DNA from: Bacteriovorax stolpii
GTDB lineage: Bacteria > Bdellovibrionota > UBA1018
DNA length: 35,520 nucleotides
Reading direction: 5' to 3'
Assembly: GCA_945860415.1 (NCBI GenBank)
Contig: CAMAQA010000025.1
Coordinates: 1-35,520, forward strand
Part shown: positions 16,930-23,894 of the stretch, piece after piece
Position numbering within the stretch: the stretch's first letter is position 1
Layout: every line of letters begins with the position of its first letter
Translations under genes and position numbers: made by a program
Notes under the pieces: generated by a model
The model's database searches: none
Seen by the model: the letters and a program-made list of their open reading frames with translations, nothing else
Told to the model about the DNA's origin: nothing

Positions 16930-18023
16930 CCCACCTTCTCTGCGCGAGCTTCGGCCGCCGCATTCTTGACGGTTTCCGCCGTCAGGTTGGATTTGATGAG
17001 GAAGGCCTCTTCGAACGGCGTCGGTGAGAACTTGCCGTTCTTTGCCTGTGCGGCGGAGCGGGAGACGGACCAGAGGCCTGCCAGCGACGCCAGCCCCGGG
17101 TCGAACGTGTCGAGGTAGTAGGGACGCCCCACGAACGAGATGGCGCGTTCGACCGGCCGAAGGGTCTCTCCAAAGCTGGAGATGAGCCCGGAAATCTCCG
17201 AATGAGTCACCGGCATGCGCTTCGCCTCGTAAGCCTCGAGTGCCTCGAAGCGCCCCTTCGGGTGCTTGTCGCAGTCCGCGATGAGCTGTGCCCAGGACTT
17301 TTCCTTGAGCTCCTTCGGAAACAGGACGCCCATGACCACTTTTCCGGCGGGAACCATCAGGGCGCCTGCAAAGACGTAGCGATCGTACCGGATCTTCCGC
17401 ATCTTCTGCCCGATCTTGTAGGAGATGCGCGCAACGGTGAAGCCCTCGTCGAAAGCCTCCTTGATCGCGGCCTTCTGGTCCTGCGAGGCCTTGCGCTTCG
17501 TGAGCAGGGCCGAGAGGAAGTCATAATGAAGGCCGGCATTGAACGCCATGTCGGCGTGCATGAGCTTCTTCTCGAGGCAGTACTCCTGGGCTCCGATGGC
17601 AAACGGAATCTGCTGCGTGTAATCGATGTTCAGGCTCGTGTCCTTGGACTTTCGCGGCAGGTTGGTTCCAGTCAGTCGGTTGAGGGCGATGCTGGTAGTG
17701 ATGTTTCGGATCAAGTCCTTGCCGAGCAGCGCCAGTATTCGGTCGGTGATCACCGTGGAATGGTCGACGGTTTCCGGAACCTCGGCGCGCCAGTCCTTCA
17801 CCTTGTTGGCAAGGAAGGCCAGCTTCATCAGGAAGTGCTGGAGAGAGGGGTTCTTCTGGAGCAGGGGCATGAGCTCCTGGACCCGCATTTTCTCGTTTCC
17901 GGAGGCGCGAATGGTCTCCAGGACCGTGGCCGCCGGAACGACAGGAACAAGGAATTCGCGCAAGAGCTGAACGAGCTCGGCACTTGTGTCCTGCGGCTGT
18001 CCCGGACTGTCCGGCGGACTCAT
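16926..18023 (-). CDS. HDOD-domain-like signalling protein
   Basis: A 365-residue, mostly helical protein without signal peptide or membrane segments. Near the N-terminus [19 protein letters not shown] is followed by [19 protein letters not shown], which follows the HDOD pattern ('--vl-----d----v-eLa-lI--DP-L---lL-laN'), and [20 protein letters not shown] matches the HDOD 'a----G---l--l' helix. The HD-type metal residues are largely absent, as expected for HDOD proteins, which are non-enzymatic scaffolds in signalling and motility. GAGAGGGA precedes the ATG. It starts the leftward operon and is divergent from the CBS gene. I am confident of a helical regulator, less so of HDOD specifically. 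Confidence 0.55.
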   Translation of the reverse strand: MSPPDSPGQPQDTSAELVQLLREFLVPVVPAATVLETIRASGNEKMRVQELMPLLQKNPSLQHFLMKLAFLANKVKDWRAEVPETVDHSTVITDRILALLGKDLIRNITTSIALNRLTGTNLPRKSKDTSLNIDYTQQIPFAIGAQEYCLEKKLMHADMAFNAGLHYDFLSALLTKRKASQDQKAAIKEAFDEGFTVARISYKIGQKMRKIRYDRYVFAGALMVPAGKVVMGVLFPKELKEKSWAQLIADCDKHPKGRFEALEAYEAKRMPVTHSEISGLISSFGETLRPVERAISFVGRPYYLDTFDPGLASLAGLWSVSRSAAQAKNGKFSPTPFEEAFLIKSNLTAETVKNAAAEARAEKVG

Positions 18024-18030
18024 GGAGGTT

Positions 18031-18055
18031 CCCTCTCTTTTCAGGGTAGAGAGGG
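18031..18055. repeat. Inverted repeat covering the HDOD gene ribosome-binding region
   Basis: CCCTCTC (18031-18037) and GAGAGGG (18049-18055) form a perfect 7-bp dyad with an 11-nt centre. Read on the minus strand, the 3' arm is the GAGAGGG Shine-Dalgarno of the HDOD gene. If transcription starts upstream of the dyad, the RNA hairpin would hide the ribosome-binding site. If the TACCCT in the centre is the -10 element, it is instead an operator-like DNA dyad. Confidence 0.45.
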
Positions 18056-18061
18056 TTCAAT

Positions 18062-18090
18062 TTGAAGTCAAATCGGCATCCCCCTATACT
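18062..18090 (+). promoter_or_regulatory. Sigma-70-type promoter of the CBS-STAS-meaB operon, with overlapping divergent -35
   Basis: TTGAAG (18062-18067) and TATACT (18085-18090) are separated by exactly 17 bp, one of the best housekeeping-type promoters in the window. The leader would be about 24 nt. The -35 lies inside TTTGA-AG-TCAAA, so the opposite strand reads TTGACT at the same place. That is followed 17 bp later by TACCCT, a candidate divergent promoter for the HDOD gene sharing the -35 DNA. Confidence 0.55.
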
Positions 18091-18120
18091 GTTGAGGCAA
18101 CTGAGGGGCTTGAGCGACTT

Positions 18121-18525
18121 ATGCAGACACTTGCCAAAGACATCATGAGCACGAACCTGATCACCTTGACCGAGCAGGCGACCGTCGAGGACGCCCTGAA
18201 AGTGCTCATCAATGCTCGGGTGACGGGCGTGCCGATCATCGACGGCAAGACGGGCACCATGAAGGGCGTGCTTTCGGAGTTCGACATCATCAAGCACATT
18301 GGCAGCAAGAAGAAGCTCAAGGACGATACCTTCAAGGAGCGCATCAAGTATTCGCGCAAGGCCAAGTTCATCGAGGCCAACACGCCGCTCAGCGAGATCG
18401 TGCAGCTCTTCGTCGATTTCAAATACCGCCGACTTCCTGTGGTCGACGAGAACAAGATGCTCGTCGGCGTCATCACCCGGCGCGACATCATGCGCGTCTT
18501 TTTCTATAGGTCGAAGCTGCCCTGA
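18121..18525 (+). CDS. Two-CBS-domain protein
   Basis: A 134-residue stand-alone CBS pair. CBS1 spans AKDIMSTNLITLTEQATVED to GVLSEFDIIKHI; CBS2 spans KFIEANTPLSEIVQLFVDFK to GVITRRDIMRVFF. The paired 'GVPIIDG' and 'RLPVVDEN' strands and the final 'G-iT-rDi' motif are typical. CBS pairs bind adenine nucleotides and act as regulatory modules. The start at 18121 (MQTLAKDIM) follows the promoter TATACT by 30 nt; the longer open frame reaches into the promoter and the HDOD gene. Its TGA overlaps the next ATG by one base (TGATG), suggesting the partner is the STAS-like protein encoded next. Confidence 0.93.
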   Translation: MQTLAKDIMSTNLITLTEQATVEDALKVLINARVTGVPIIDGKTGTMKGVLSEFDIIKHIGSKKKLKDDTFKERIKYSRKAKFIEANTPLSEIVQLFVDFKYRRLPVVDENKMLVGVITRRDIMRVFFYRSKLP

Positions 18526-19196
18526 TGAAACTGACGCGAACCCATGACCGCGGAGTGGAAATCCTGACCACGTCGGGCGCGATCGCCCAGCGTGATGTCC
18601 AGGTGCTCAGCGTCGGAGTGGGCAAGCTGATCCGTGATGGAAAGAACCAGATCCTGCTCGAGGTTTCCGAACCCTCCATGCCGGACGACCTGATTCGTGA
18701 GCTGATGGCGCTCGATCTCGTGGCGCGCGAGCTTTCAGGACGGCTCATCATCCTTGCCTCGCGTCCGGAACTCCGAACGAAGATCGAAAATTTTGCACGA
18801 CCCATGACCCTGGCGTCATTTCCGGACAGGAATGCCGCCATTGAGTTCTTCGACACGATGAACGCTGCTCCGCTCGGGCCCATTGCCGGAGCGGCGCCAG
18901 CGGAGGCGACGACGCCGGCTCAGGCCGGGGCCGAGCCGACTCACGCAGTTTCCGAGGAACAGGGCAAGCAGCTCAAGGAAGACATCCGCAAGCGCGAGGT
19001 CGATGAGCTGGGACAGCTCCGCGAAACGATCGTTCGGCTGGAAAACGAGAACCAGGCATTGCTGAACCAGTTCCAGACCTACTTTCGAGAAAGAAGGCTT
19101 CCTACGGATGAGCGCGCATACCAGCAGCGCATCCAGGACCTCGAGTCCAGGCTCGAGGAACTCATGGATGAGCTGGGCAAGGAGAAGGGCAAGTGA
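18525..19196 (+). CDS. STAS-like domain protein with C-terminal coiled coil
   Basis: A 223-residue protein. Residues ~1-110 follow the STAS/anti-sigma-antagonist pattern: GVEILTTSGAIAQRDVQVLS, then a KNQILLEVSEPS strand, and SGRLIILASRPELRTKIENF near the end. The conserved phosphorylatable Ser region is replaced by SEPSMPDD, so classic SpoIIAA-type regulation is doubtful. Residues ~118-140 are Ala/Pro/Thr-rich linker. Residues ~145-223 are charged heptad-like coiled coil (DELGQLRETIVRLENENQAL, DLESRLEELMDELGKEKGK). Both ends are coupled to neighbours: TGATG with the CBS gene and GTGA with meaB. Probably a cytoplasmic signalling adaptor. Confidence 0.6.
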   Translation: MKLTRTHDRGVEILTTSGAIAQRDVQVLSVGVGKLIRDGKNQILLEVSEPSMPDDLIRELMALDLVARELSGRLIILASRPELRTKIENFARPMTLASFPDRNAAIEFFDTMNAAPLGPIAGAAPAEATTPAQAGAEPTHAVSEEQGKQLKEDIRKREVDELGQLRETIVRLENENQALLNQFQTYFRERRLPTDERAYQQRIQDLESRLEELMDELGKEKGK

Positions 19197-20131
19197 CTGC
19201 AGCGTCGGCTGCGCAGGACTACGCCGCCAGGCTTCTGGCGGGTGATCGCCTCGCCCTGGCGCGGGTGATCTCCAAATTCGAGAATCGTGATCGCGACTCG
19301 GGCGAGATCCTCCGGAATATCTTCCGGAACACTGGAAAGGCCCACGTCTGGGGAATCACCGGTCCGCCTGGAGCCGGCAAGTCCACGCTCGTCGACCAGA
19401 TGGTTCGAGTGCTGAGGACGCGGGGGTTGAAGGTGGCGGTCGTGGCGATTGATCCGTCGAGCCCCTTCACCGGCGGGGCGATCCTGGGCGATCGCATCCG
19501 GATGCAGGACCATACAAGTGATGCCGGGGTGTTCATTCGCTCGCTCGGAACTCGTGGCAAGCAGGGCGGGCTGTCGCACGCCACGCTGGAAACGGTGCTG
19601 GCGCTCGATGCCGCCGCCTTCGATGTGATTCTGGTGGAAACCGCCGGAGTCGGGCAGACGGAGCTCGAGGTGCTGGGGCTCGCCCAGCAGGTCGTGGTCG
19701 TGCTCGTTCCAGAGAGCGGTGATTCCGTCCAGATGATGAAGGCAGGTCTTCTCGAGATTGCGGACCTGTTCGTGGTGAATAAGAGTGATCGTCCGGATGC
19801 AGATCGCCTCGTACACCACCTCGATGGCGTGCTGGACCTGACACCATCGGTGCGGCGTCGTCCGGACATTCTGAAGTCGCAGGCCACCGTTGGAGCCGGG
19901 GTGAAGGAAGTCGTGGACCACCTCATTCATCTTGCTGACCAGAATCTCGAAGAGCGTCAGCGCAGGAGTCGTGAGTTTTTGAAACGCGAAGTCCTCCATA
20001 TCCTGATCGAAAGGCTCAGTTCGAGCGTTCATCAGGCCTTCGAAACCAGCTCTGGAATGGACCTTCTGGCGCAACTAGAAGCGCGACAAGTGGATCCGAT
20101 TTCTGCTGCAGATCTTCTCTCCGGAAACTGA
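19193..20131 (+). CDS. meaB: MeaB/ArgK-type GTPase (methylmalonyl-CoA mutase chaperone family)
   Basis: A 312-residue G3E-family P-loop GTPase. The P-loop is GPPGAGKS (57-64); DPSSPFTGGAILGDRIRM is the Mg/base-III-like segment specific to MeaB; ETAGVGQTE is the G3 region and NKSD the base-recognition motif. MeaB loads and protects the B12-dependent methylmalonyl-CoA mutase and related mutases. The GTG start (19193) overlaps the upstream TGA (GTGA). No mutase gene is in the window; instead it is coupled to CBS and STAS-like genes, which is unusual. Length and motifs are complete. Confidence 0.92.
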   Translation: MTAASAAQDYAARLLAGDRLALARVISKFENRDRDSGEILRNIFRNTGKAHVWGITGPPGAGKSTLVDQMVRVLRTRGLKVAVVAIDPSSPFTGGAILGDRIRMQDHTSDAGVFIRSLGTRGKQGGLSHATLETVLALDAAAFDVILVETAGVGQTELEVLGLAQQVVVVLVPESGDSVQMMKAGLLEIADLFVVNKSDRPDADRLVHHLDGVLDLTPSVRRRPDILKSQATVGAGVKEVVDHLIHLADQNLEERQRRSREFLKREVLHILIERLSSSVHQAFETSSGMDLLAQLEARQVDPISAADLLSGN

Positions 20132-20218
20132 TCTCTGGAGATTCCATGGCTTAATGCAACGCGTTACTCTTTTTGTGACAGACTCTTGCGCTCGGACTTA
20201 TACCTGACAAAAAAACTC

Positions 20219-20246
20219 TAAAGGCAAAACAAAACCTGACCGAACT
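20219..20246 (+). promoter_or_regulatory. Candidate sigma-28 (FliA) promoter of the first flagellin gene
   Basis: TAAA (20219-20222) is followed after 15-16 nt by GACCGAACT (20238-20246), where CCGA matches the core of the flagellar -10 consensus GCCGATAA. The transcript would have a leader of about 140 nt that can fold several hairpins, for example CCGGG/CCCGG around 20283-20296 and ACCACA/TGTGGT at 20349-20364. The match is weaker than the one before the second flagellin. Confidence 0.4.
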
Positions 20247-20397
20247 GGTTTGTGTAAGCAGGGCTGACTTGGTGAGAGATCACCGGGAGGGCCCGGCAGG
20301 GGTACAGCAAATTCCTGCCAATACAACCAGGAACAGTCGGTGGCACGTACCACAGGGGTGTGGTTTGCAACCGGCTGATGAAAATGAGGAGTAGGGT

Positions 20398-21231
20398 ATG
20401 GGTCTACGTGTAAATACGAACGTGCAGTCTTTGGCCGCACAGCGAAATTTGGGAATGACCAATGCGGCTCAGAAGGGCTCTTTGGAGAAGTTGGCTTCCG
20501 GTACTCGCATTGTCCGCTCGGCGGATGATGCTGCCGGCCTGGCAATTTCCGAGAAGATGCGAGCCCAGGTTCGGTCGATCCGCCAGGACACGCGAAACGC
20601 CAACGATGGGATCTCGATGATTCAGACCGCTGAAGGCGGGATGAATGAAATCGGAAACATCCTGGTTCGCTTCCGTGAACTGTCGATTCAGGGCGCTTCG
20701 GACACCATCGGTGACAACGAGCGAGCCTTCATCGACAAGGAAGTCCAGCAGCTCCGCTCGGAAATCGACCGCATTTCGCAGTCGACGGAGTTCAACGGCC
20801 AGAAGCTCCTGGCTGGTGAGAGCAAGCAGCTGGAAATCCAGATCGGCCAGGGCAACAAGGCTGAAGCAGACCGTTTCAGCTTCGACCTTGCTGATTCGGA
20901 TGTCTCGGCAGATCGGCTCGGAGTCTCGAGCCTTTCTGTCCGCGACAAGGCTTCGGCGCAGGCCAACCTGGATGTCATCGACTCGGCAATCAACTCGCTT
21001 TCGAGCAGCCGAGCCAACCTCGGCGCAATGCAGAATCGCCTGCAGAGCGTGGTGAATAACTTGGGCGTGTACGACGAGAACCTTTCGGCAGCACGAAGCC
21101 GAATCTTCGATATCGACATGGCTTCTGAGACGGCCGAAATGGCCAAGAATAACATTCTGTCTCAAGCCGGTACTTCGGTCCTCAGTCAAGCCAACCAGAA
21201 TCCGATGCTCGCACTGAAGCTGATCGGTTAA
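20398..21231 (+). CDS. fliC: Flagellin (first of two tandem copies)
   Basis: A 277-residue flagellin. It has the D0/D1 N-terminus (MGLRVNTNVQSLAAQRNLG, then SADDAAGLAISEKMRAQVRS and GMNEIGNILVRFRELSIQ) and the C-terminal D1/D0 (RANLGAMQNRLQSVVNNL, then AGTSVLSQANQNPMLALKLI). The variable D2/D3 domains are essentially absent, with only ~50 residues between the conserved halves, so this is a minimal flagellin like those of Bdellovibrio. GAGGAG lies 6 nt before the ATG. It is exported unprocessed by the flagellar type III system. The stop is followed by a palindrome and an intrinsic terminator, so it is transcribed separately from the second flagellin. Confidence 0.97.
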   Translation: MGLRVNTNVQSLAAQRNLGMTNAAQKGSLEKLASGTRIVRSADDAAGLAISEKMRAQVRSIRQDTRNANDGISMIQTAEGGMNEIGNILVRFRELSIQGASDTIGDNERAFIDKEVQQLRSEIDRISQSTEFNGQKLLAGESKQLEIQIGQGNKAEADRFSFDLADSDVSADRLGVSSLSVRDKASAQANLDVIDSAINSLSSSRANLGAMQNRLQSVVNNLGVYDENLSAARSRIFDIDMASETAEMAKNNILSQAGTSVLSQANQNPMLALKLIG

Positions 21232-21238
21232 TGATCTT

Positions 21239-21256
21239 CGGCAGGGGCCCCTGCCG
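21239..21256. repeat. Perfect 18-bp palindrome after the first flagellin
   Basis: CGGCAGGGG immediately followed by its reverse complement CCCCTGCCG, 7 nt after the flagellin stop. Pairing can extend outward through TCTT/GGAGA-type flanks. It could act as an mRNA 3' stabilising hairpin ahead of the true terminator, or as a protein-binding site. Confidence 0.6.
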
Positions 21257-21276
21257 GAGAACCTTGAAACACCAGG

Positions 21277-21313
21277 CGGGAGGGAACCAGTGCGGTTCCT
21301 TCCCGTTTTTTTT
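21277..21313 (+). terminator. Rho-independent terminator of the first flagellin gene
   Basis: CGGGAGGGAACC pairs with GGTTCCTTCCCG (one G-T pair) around a five-base loop AGTGC, giving a 12-bp GC-rich stem (21277-21305) followed directly by eight T residues (21306-21313). This is a textbook intrinsic terminator and the clearest in the window. Confidence 0.92.
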
Positions 21314-21378
21314 CATTCAATAAAATCCAGCACTTCAGCCCATGCCCGCTCCAGATTGTTAAGATCCGAGCGCTTTAC

Positions 21379-21405
21379 TCAAGCTTTATGACGCACCGCC
21401 GATAG
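21379..21405 (+). promoter_or_regulatory. Sigma-28 (FliA) promoter of the second flagellin gene
   Basis: TCAA (21379-21382), 15 nt, then GCCGATAG (21398-21405). The flagellar sigma-28 consensus is TAAA-N15-GCCGATAA, so the -10 matches 7 of 8 and the -35 matches 3 of 4 at exact spacing. The leader before the ATG at 21590 is about 175 nt. Confidence 0.7.
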
Positions 21406-21589
21406 GATGGTTGTCAGCAGCGAGGAACCGGAAATCACCAGCCGGTGCCGAGCTGAGGACAGTGTCTGTGTCTAACTCGGCAGGTCGTGGCAACACGGCT
21501 TGAAATAACCCCGGATCACGGGACCACACCATCGAACATTGCTGTGTTCGAGGTCTTTGCGATCCATCCAGTTTCTGGAGGCTGTACGT

Positions 21590-22420
21590 ATGGGCTTGAG
21601 AGTTGCAACCAATATGGCCGCTGTTTCGGCCAATCGTGTCCTTGGTAGAACCAACGAATCGCAGAACAAGTCGTTCCAGAGGTTGTCCTCTGGGGCTCGC
21701 ATCACCCAGGCAGGTGATGACGCCGCAGGCTTGTCCATTTCAGAAAATCTGCGTGCTCAGATCCGTTCCACGTCGGAAGCGGAGAAGAACGCCAACAACG
21801 GCATCTCGCTCGTCCAGGTGGCTGAAGGCGGCCTGTCCGAAGTCGGCAACATCCTGGTTCGCCTGCGCGAGCTGTCGATCCAGGCCGCGTCCGACACCAT
21901 CGGCGACAAGGAGCGTGGATTCATCAACCAGGAGGTGCAGAGCCTCACGGCGGAAGTGGATCGCATCGCGAACGTGACGACCTTCAACGGCACCCAGCTG
22001 CTGAATGGCGCCGGTAAATCCAACCTGGAACTCCAGGTGGGCATTCGAAGCGATGTCACCGATCGTATCACCTTCAATGTCTCGGATAATGACGTGCGCG
22101 CCGATGCCCTTGGGGTTGGCAGCGTCAAGACGGAATCCATCGACGATGCGCGTGCCGCGATCGACGTGGTGGACTCCGCCCTGAACAAGGTCTCTGAGAC
22201 CCGAGCACGGATGGGAGCCATGCAGAACAAGCTCCAGTCCACGACCAACAACCTCGCCATCACGAAGGAAAACCTCGTCGGTGCCCGTTCGCGAATCGCG
22301 GATACGGACATTGCCGAGGAAACCTCGCACCTCGTGCGCGAGAACATCCTCCAACAGGCCGGCATCGCCGTCCTGGCGCAGGCCAACCAGAACCCGATGA
22401 CGGCCCTCAAGCTGCTCTGA
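21590..22420 (+). CDS. fliC: Flagellin (second of two tandem copies)
   Basis: A 276-residue minimal flagellin with the same architecture as its neighbour: MGLRVATNMAAVSANRVLG at the N-terminus, GDDAAGLSISENLRAQIRS and EVGNILVRLRELSIQAASDT in D1, and QAGIAVLAQANQNPMTALKL at the C-terminus. By eye it shares roughly half its residues with the first copy, so the pair is an old duplication rather than a recent repeat. The ATG at 21590 has GGAGG 8 nt upstream; the longer frame to 21539 lacks flagellin similarity. It has its own promoter and is followed by tandem hairpins (22462-22529). Confidence 0.97.
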   Translation: MGLRVATNMAAVSANRVLGRTNESQNKSFQRLSSGARITQAGDDAAGLSISENLRAQIRSTSEAEKNANNGISLVQVAEGGLSEVGNILVRLRELSIQAASDTIGDKERGFINQEVQSLTAEVDRIANVTTFNGTQLLNGAGKSNLELQVGIRSDVTDRITFNVSDNDVRADALGVGSVKTESIDDARAAIDVVDSALNKVSETRARMGAMQNKLQSTTNNLAITKENLVGARSRIADTDIAEETSHLVRENILQQAGIAVLAQANQNPMTALKLL

Positions 22421-22461
22421 TTCTGCTCAGTGACTTGCGTCCGAAAGTTGCGCCACAGCCT

Positions 22462-22529
22462 GTCGGCAATGGTGCCGACCGGTTGATTGAAGCCCGCCCC
22501 CTCTCGGTGTGCCGAGCACCGAGGGGGGG
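22462..22529 (+). terminator. Tandem hairpins after the second flagellin (terminator-like)
   Basis: GTCGGCA-ATGG-TGCCGAC (22462-22479) is a perfect 7-bp hairpin. A second stem pairs CCCCCTCTCGGTG (22497-22509) with CACCGAGGGGGGG (22517-22529), 13 bp with one G-T pair and a 7-nt loop. There is no T run after it in either direction. It may terminate or stabilise mRNA from the flagellin and from the convergent M48 gene ending at 22541, but it is not a canonical terminator. Confidence 0.5.
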
Positions 22530-22540
22530 TTCCCCCTATT

Positions 22541-23812
22541 TCAGGCTGCCTTTTTCTCGGATTCCGCCGAAGATTTTTCGATTTCCAGCATCGGCTGGAG
22601 CGCGGCGATTCGATCCGGGGTGGCAGGGTGCGAGCCCAGCGACGGCGCGGCCTCTCCCGGCTTTCTTCCCTCGACCACCGCATTCCAGGCATCGATCTTC
22701 TGGAGCGCGCTCACCAGTCCGGAGGCACTGGCGCCGAGCTCACGGACCGCGAAGGAATCCGCTTCGAGCTCCTGCGCCCGGGCCTGCCGCTGGGCCAGTC
22801 GAAGCGAAGCCCAGATGAGTGCAGCTGCCGCCGCCAGCGAAAATACCGGAAGCATCGAGGCAGATTGTTGGCTTCGATAATAGGCGTTCACTGCCAGGGA
22901 TCCCGCCATGACGGCCAGCACTGCAAGGCTCATCGCCCACGCGAGTAGAAAACGACGCGCGAGATGCCGGAGCTTCATGTGAGCCACCTCGTGCAGGATG
23001 ATGGCTTCGAATTCACGGGTGAAATCGCCTTTTTGAAACTCTTCGACGAGCCTGGGGGTAAGCCAGAGCACCGGTCGCAACTGGCCCTGGAGCCCCGGAA
23101 AACCGGTCATCCAGGCGTTGACGGAACGCACTGCGCCTCCAGAAATTTCTCGAAACTCTGGAGCGGCGACTCCTCCCACCTGAAAGCAGCGCGAGAGTGC
23201 CGCAATCAATCGCGGGTCCTGCACCTCTCGAGATGGAATCATCTTTCGCATGAGCCAGGGAGAAATAGCAAAATTCGATGCCAGTGCCAGTGAGTAGCCG
23301 AGGACTCCACCCGCACCAATCACCCCGATGGCCGACATTCCTTCGAGCTTGAAGATGGCTACCGCTGCCGCCGCGGCAAAGACGGTTCCCGAAAGAATTC
23401 CCATGTAGATCAAGATTCCGGCGAAAGCCCAGAACATGCCTGACGGAAAGAGCTGTTGCGCAACACTTCCGCGTTCATCCTTGGGGTAGTACTCGCGCTC
23501 CAGCTGAATCTGGAGCACGCGCTGCGCGACCAGTGCCGCGAGGGTGACGACCAGTCCGGCAATGGAGTGAGCAGGACTCACTTCGCGGATGGAGCCGGTG
23601 GACAGAAAAATCACGAGCTGGAGCGAGGTGGAGATGAGTCCTGCCAGGCGAATTCGCGTCAGGTGTTCGGCCGTGACTTCATCAGGATCGCGTCCGCCGG
23701 TAGTGTCGTTTTCTTCGGAGGCCTCATTTCGGAAGTACTCGGCCCAGAGCGCGAACATGACCACGGGAATGGCCGCGGCAATCAGGAGACCCAGAATGGA
23801 TTTCAGTTCCAT
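22541..23812 (-). CDS. M48-family membrane zinc metalloprotease
   Basis: A 423-residue membrane protease of the Ste24/HtpX superfamily. The zinc site is HEVAH (274-278) with the third ligand in QELEAD (347-352). Hydrophobic segments are seen at about 4-25, 56-72, 82-98, 125-150, 160-185, 286-310 and 320-338. The active site would face the cytoplasm in the HtpX arrangement. The ATG at 23812 is chosen because AAGAAGG lies 7 nt upstream; the longer frame to 23869 adds only an Arg-rich stretch across a palindrome. Likely role is membrane protein quality control. The C-terminal ~70 residues (HPATPDRIAAL and a charged end) match the usual M48 tail. Confidence 0.88.
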   Translation of the reverse strand: MELKSILGLLIAAAIPVVMFALWAEYFRNEASEENDTTGGRDPDEVTAEHLTRIRLAGLISTSLQLVIFLSTGSIREVSPAHSIAGLVVTLAALVAQRVLQIQLEREYYPKDERGSVAQQLFPSGMFWAFAGILIYMGILSGTVFAAAAAVAIFKLEGMSAIGVIGAGGVLGYSLALASNFAISPWLMRKMIPSREVQDPRLIAALSRCFQVGGVAAPEFREISGGAVRSVNAWMTGFPGLQGQLRPVLWLTPRLVEEFQKGDFTREFEAIILHEVAHMKLRHLARRFLLAWAMSLAVLAVMAGSLAVNAYYRSQQSASMLPVFSLAAAAALIWASLRLAQRQARAQELEADSFAVRELGASASGLVSALQKIDAWNAVVEGRKPGEAAPSLGSHPATPDRIAALQPMLEIEKSSAESEKKAA

Positions 23813-23833
23813 GCGACGCCTTCTTGACGCCCT

Positions 23834-23852
23834 GTCCGCGATCATCGCGGAC
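23834..23852. repeat. 19-bp perfect dyad upstream of the M48 protease gene
   Basis: GTCCGCGAT-C-ATCGCGGAC: nine-base arms around a single central base, 22 bp upstream of the M48 start on the minus strand and about 40 bp downstream of the glycosyltransferase stop. No T run follows in either direction, so an operator or an mRNA processing or pause hairpin is more likely than a terminator. Confidence 0.5.
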
Positions 23853-23894
23853 GTCCGGCGTCTCCTCATTCATCGGATCGGAAGGACGTGGACA

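Larger units (their letters stand above)
21232..21589 (+). other. Intergenic region between flagellins: palindrome, terminator, promoter, structured leader
   Basis: No credible gene is seen in these 358 bases. From left to right they hold a perfect 18-bp palindrome (21239-21256), an intrinsic terminator (21277-21313), a sigma-28-type promoter (21379-21405) and a leader of about 180 nt. The leader contains the inverted repeat TCGAACA/TGTTCGA (21532-21551) and several GGA motifs, ending in GGAGG 8 nt before the next ATG. Confidence 0.6.

Noticed and set aside
20354..20370. GG-N10-GC sigma-54-like element before the first flagellin
   Set aside because: The -12 side (TTTGCA) is good but the -24 side lacks TGGCAC, and the perfect TGGCACG nearby (20341-20347) has no TTGC at the right spacing. 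The sigma-28-like element fits flagellin biology better.
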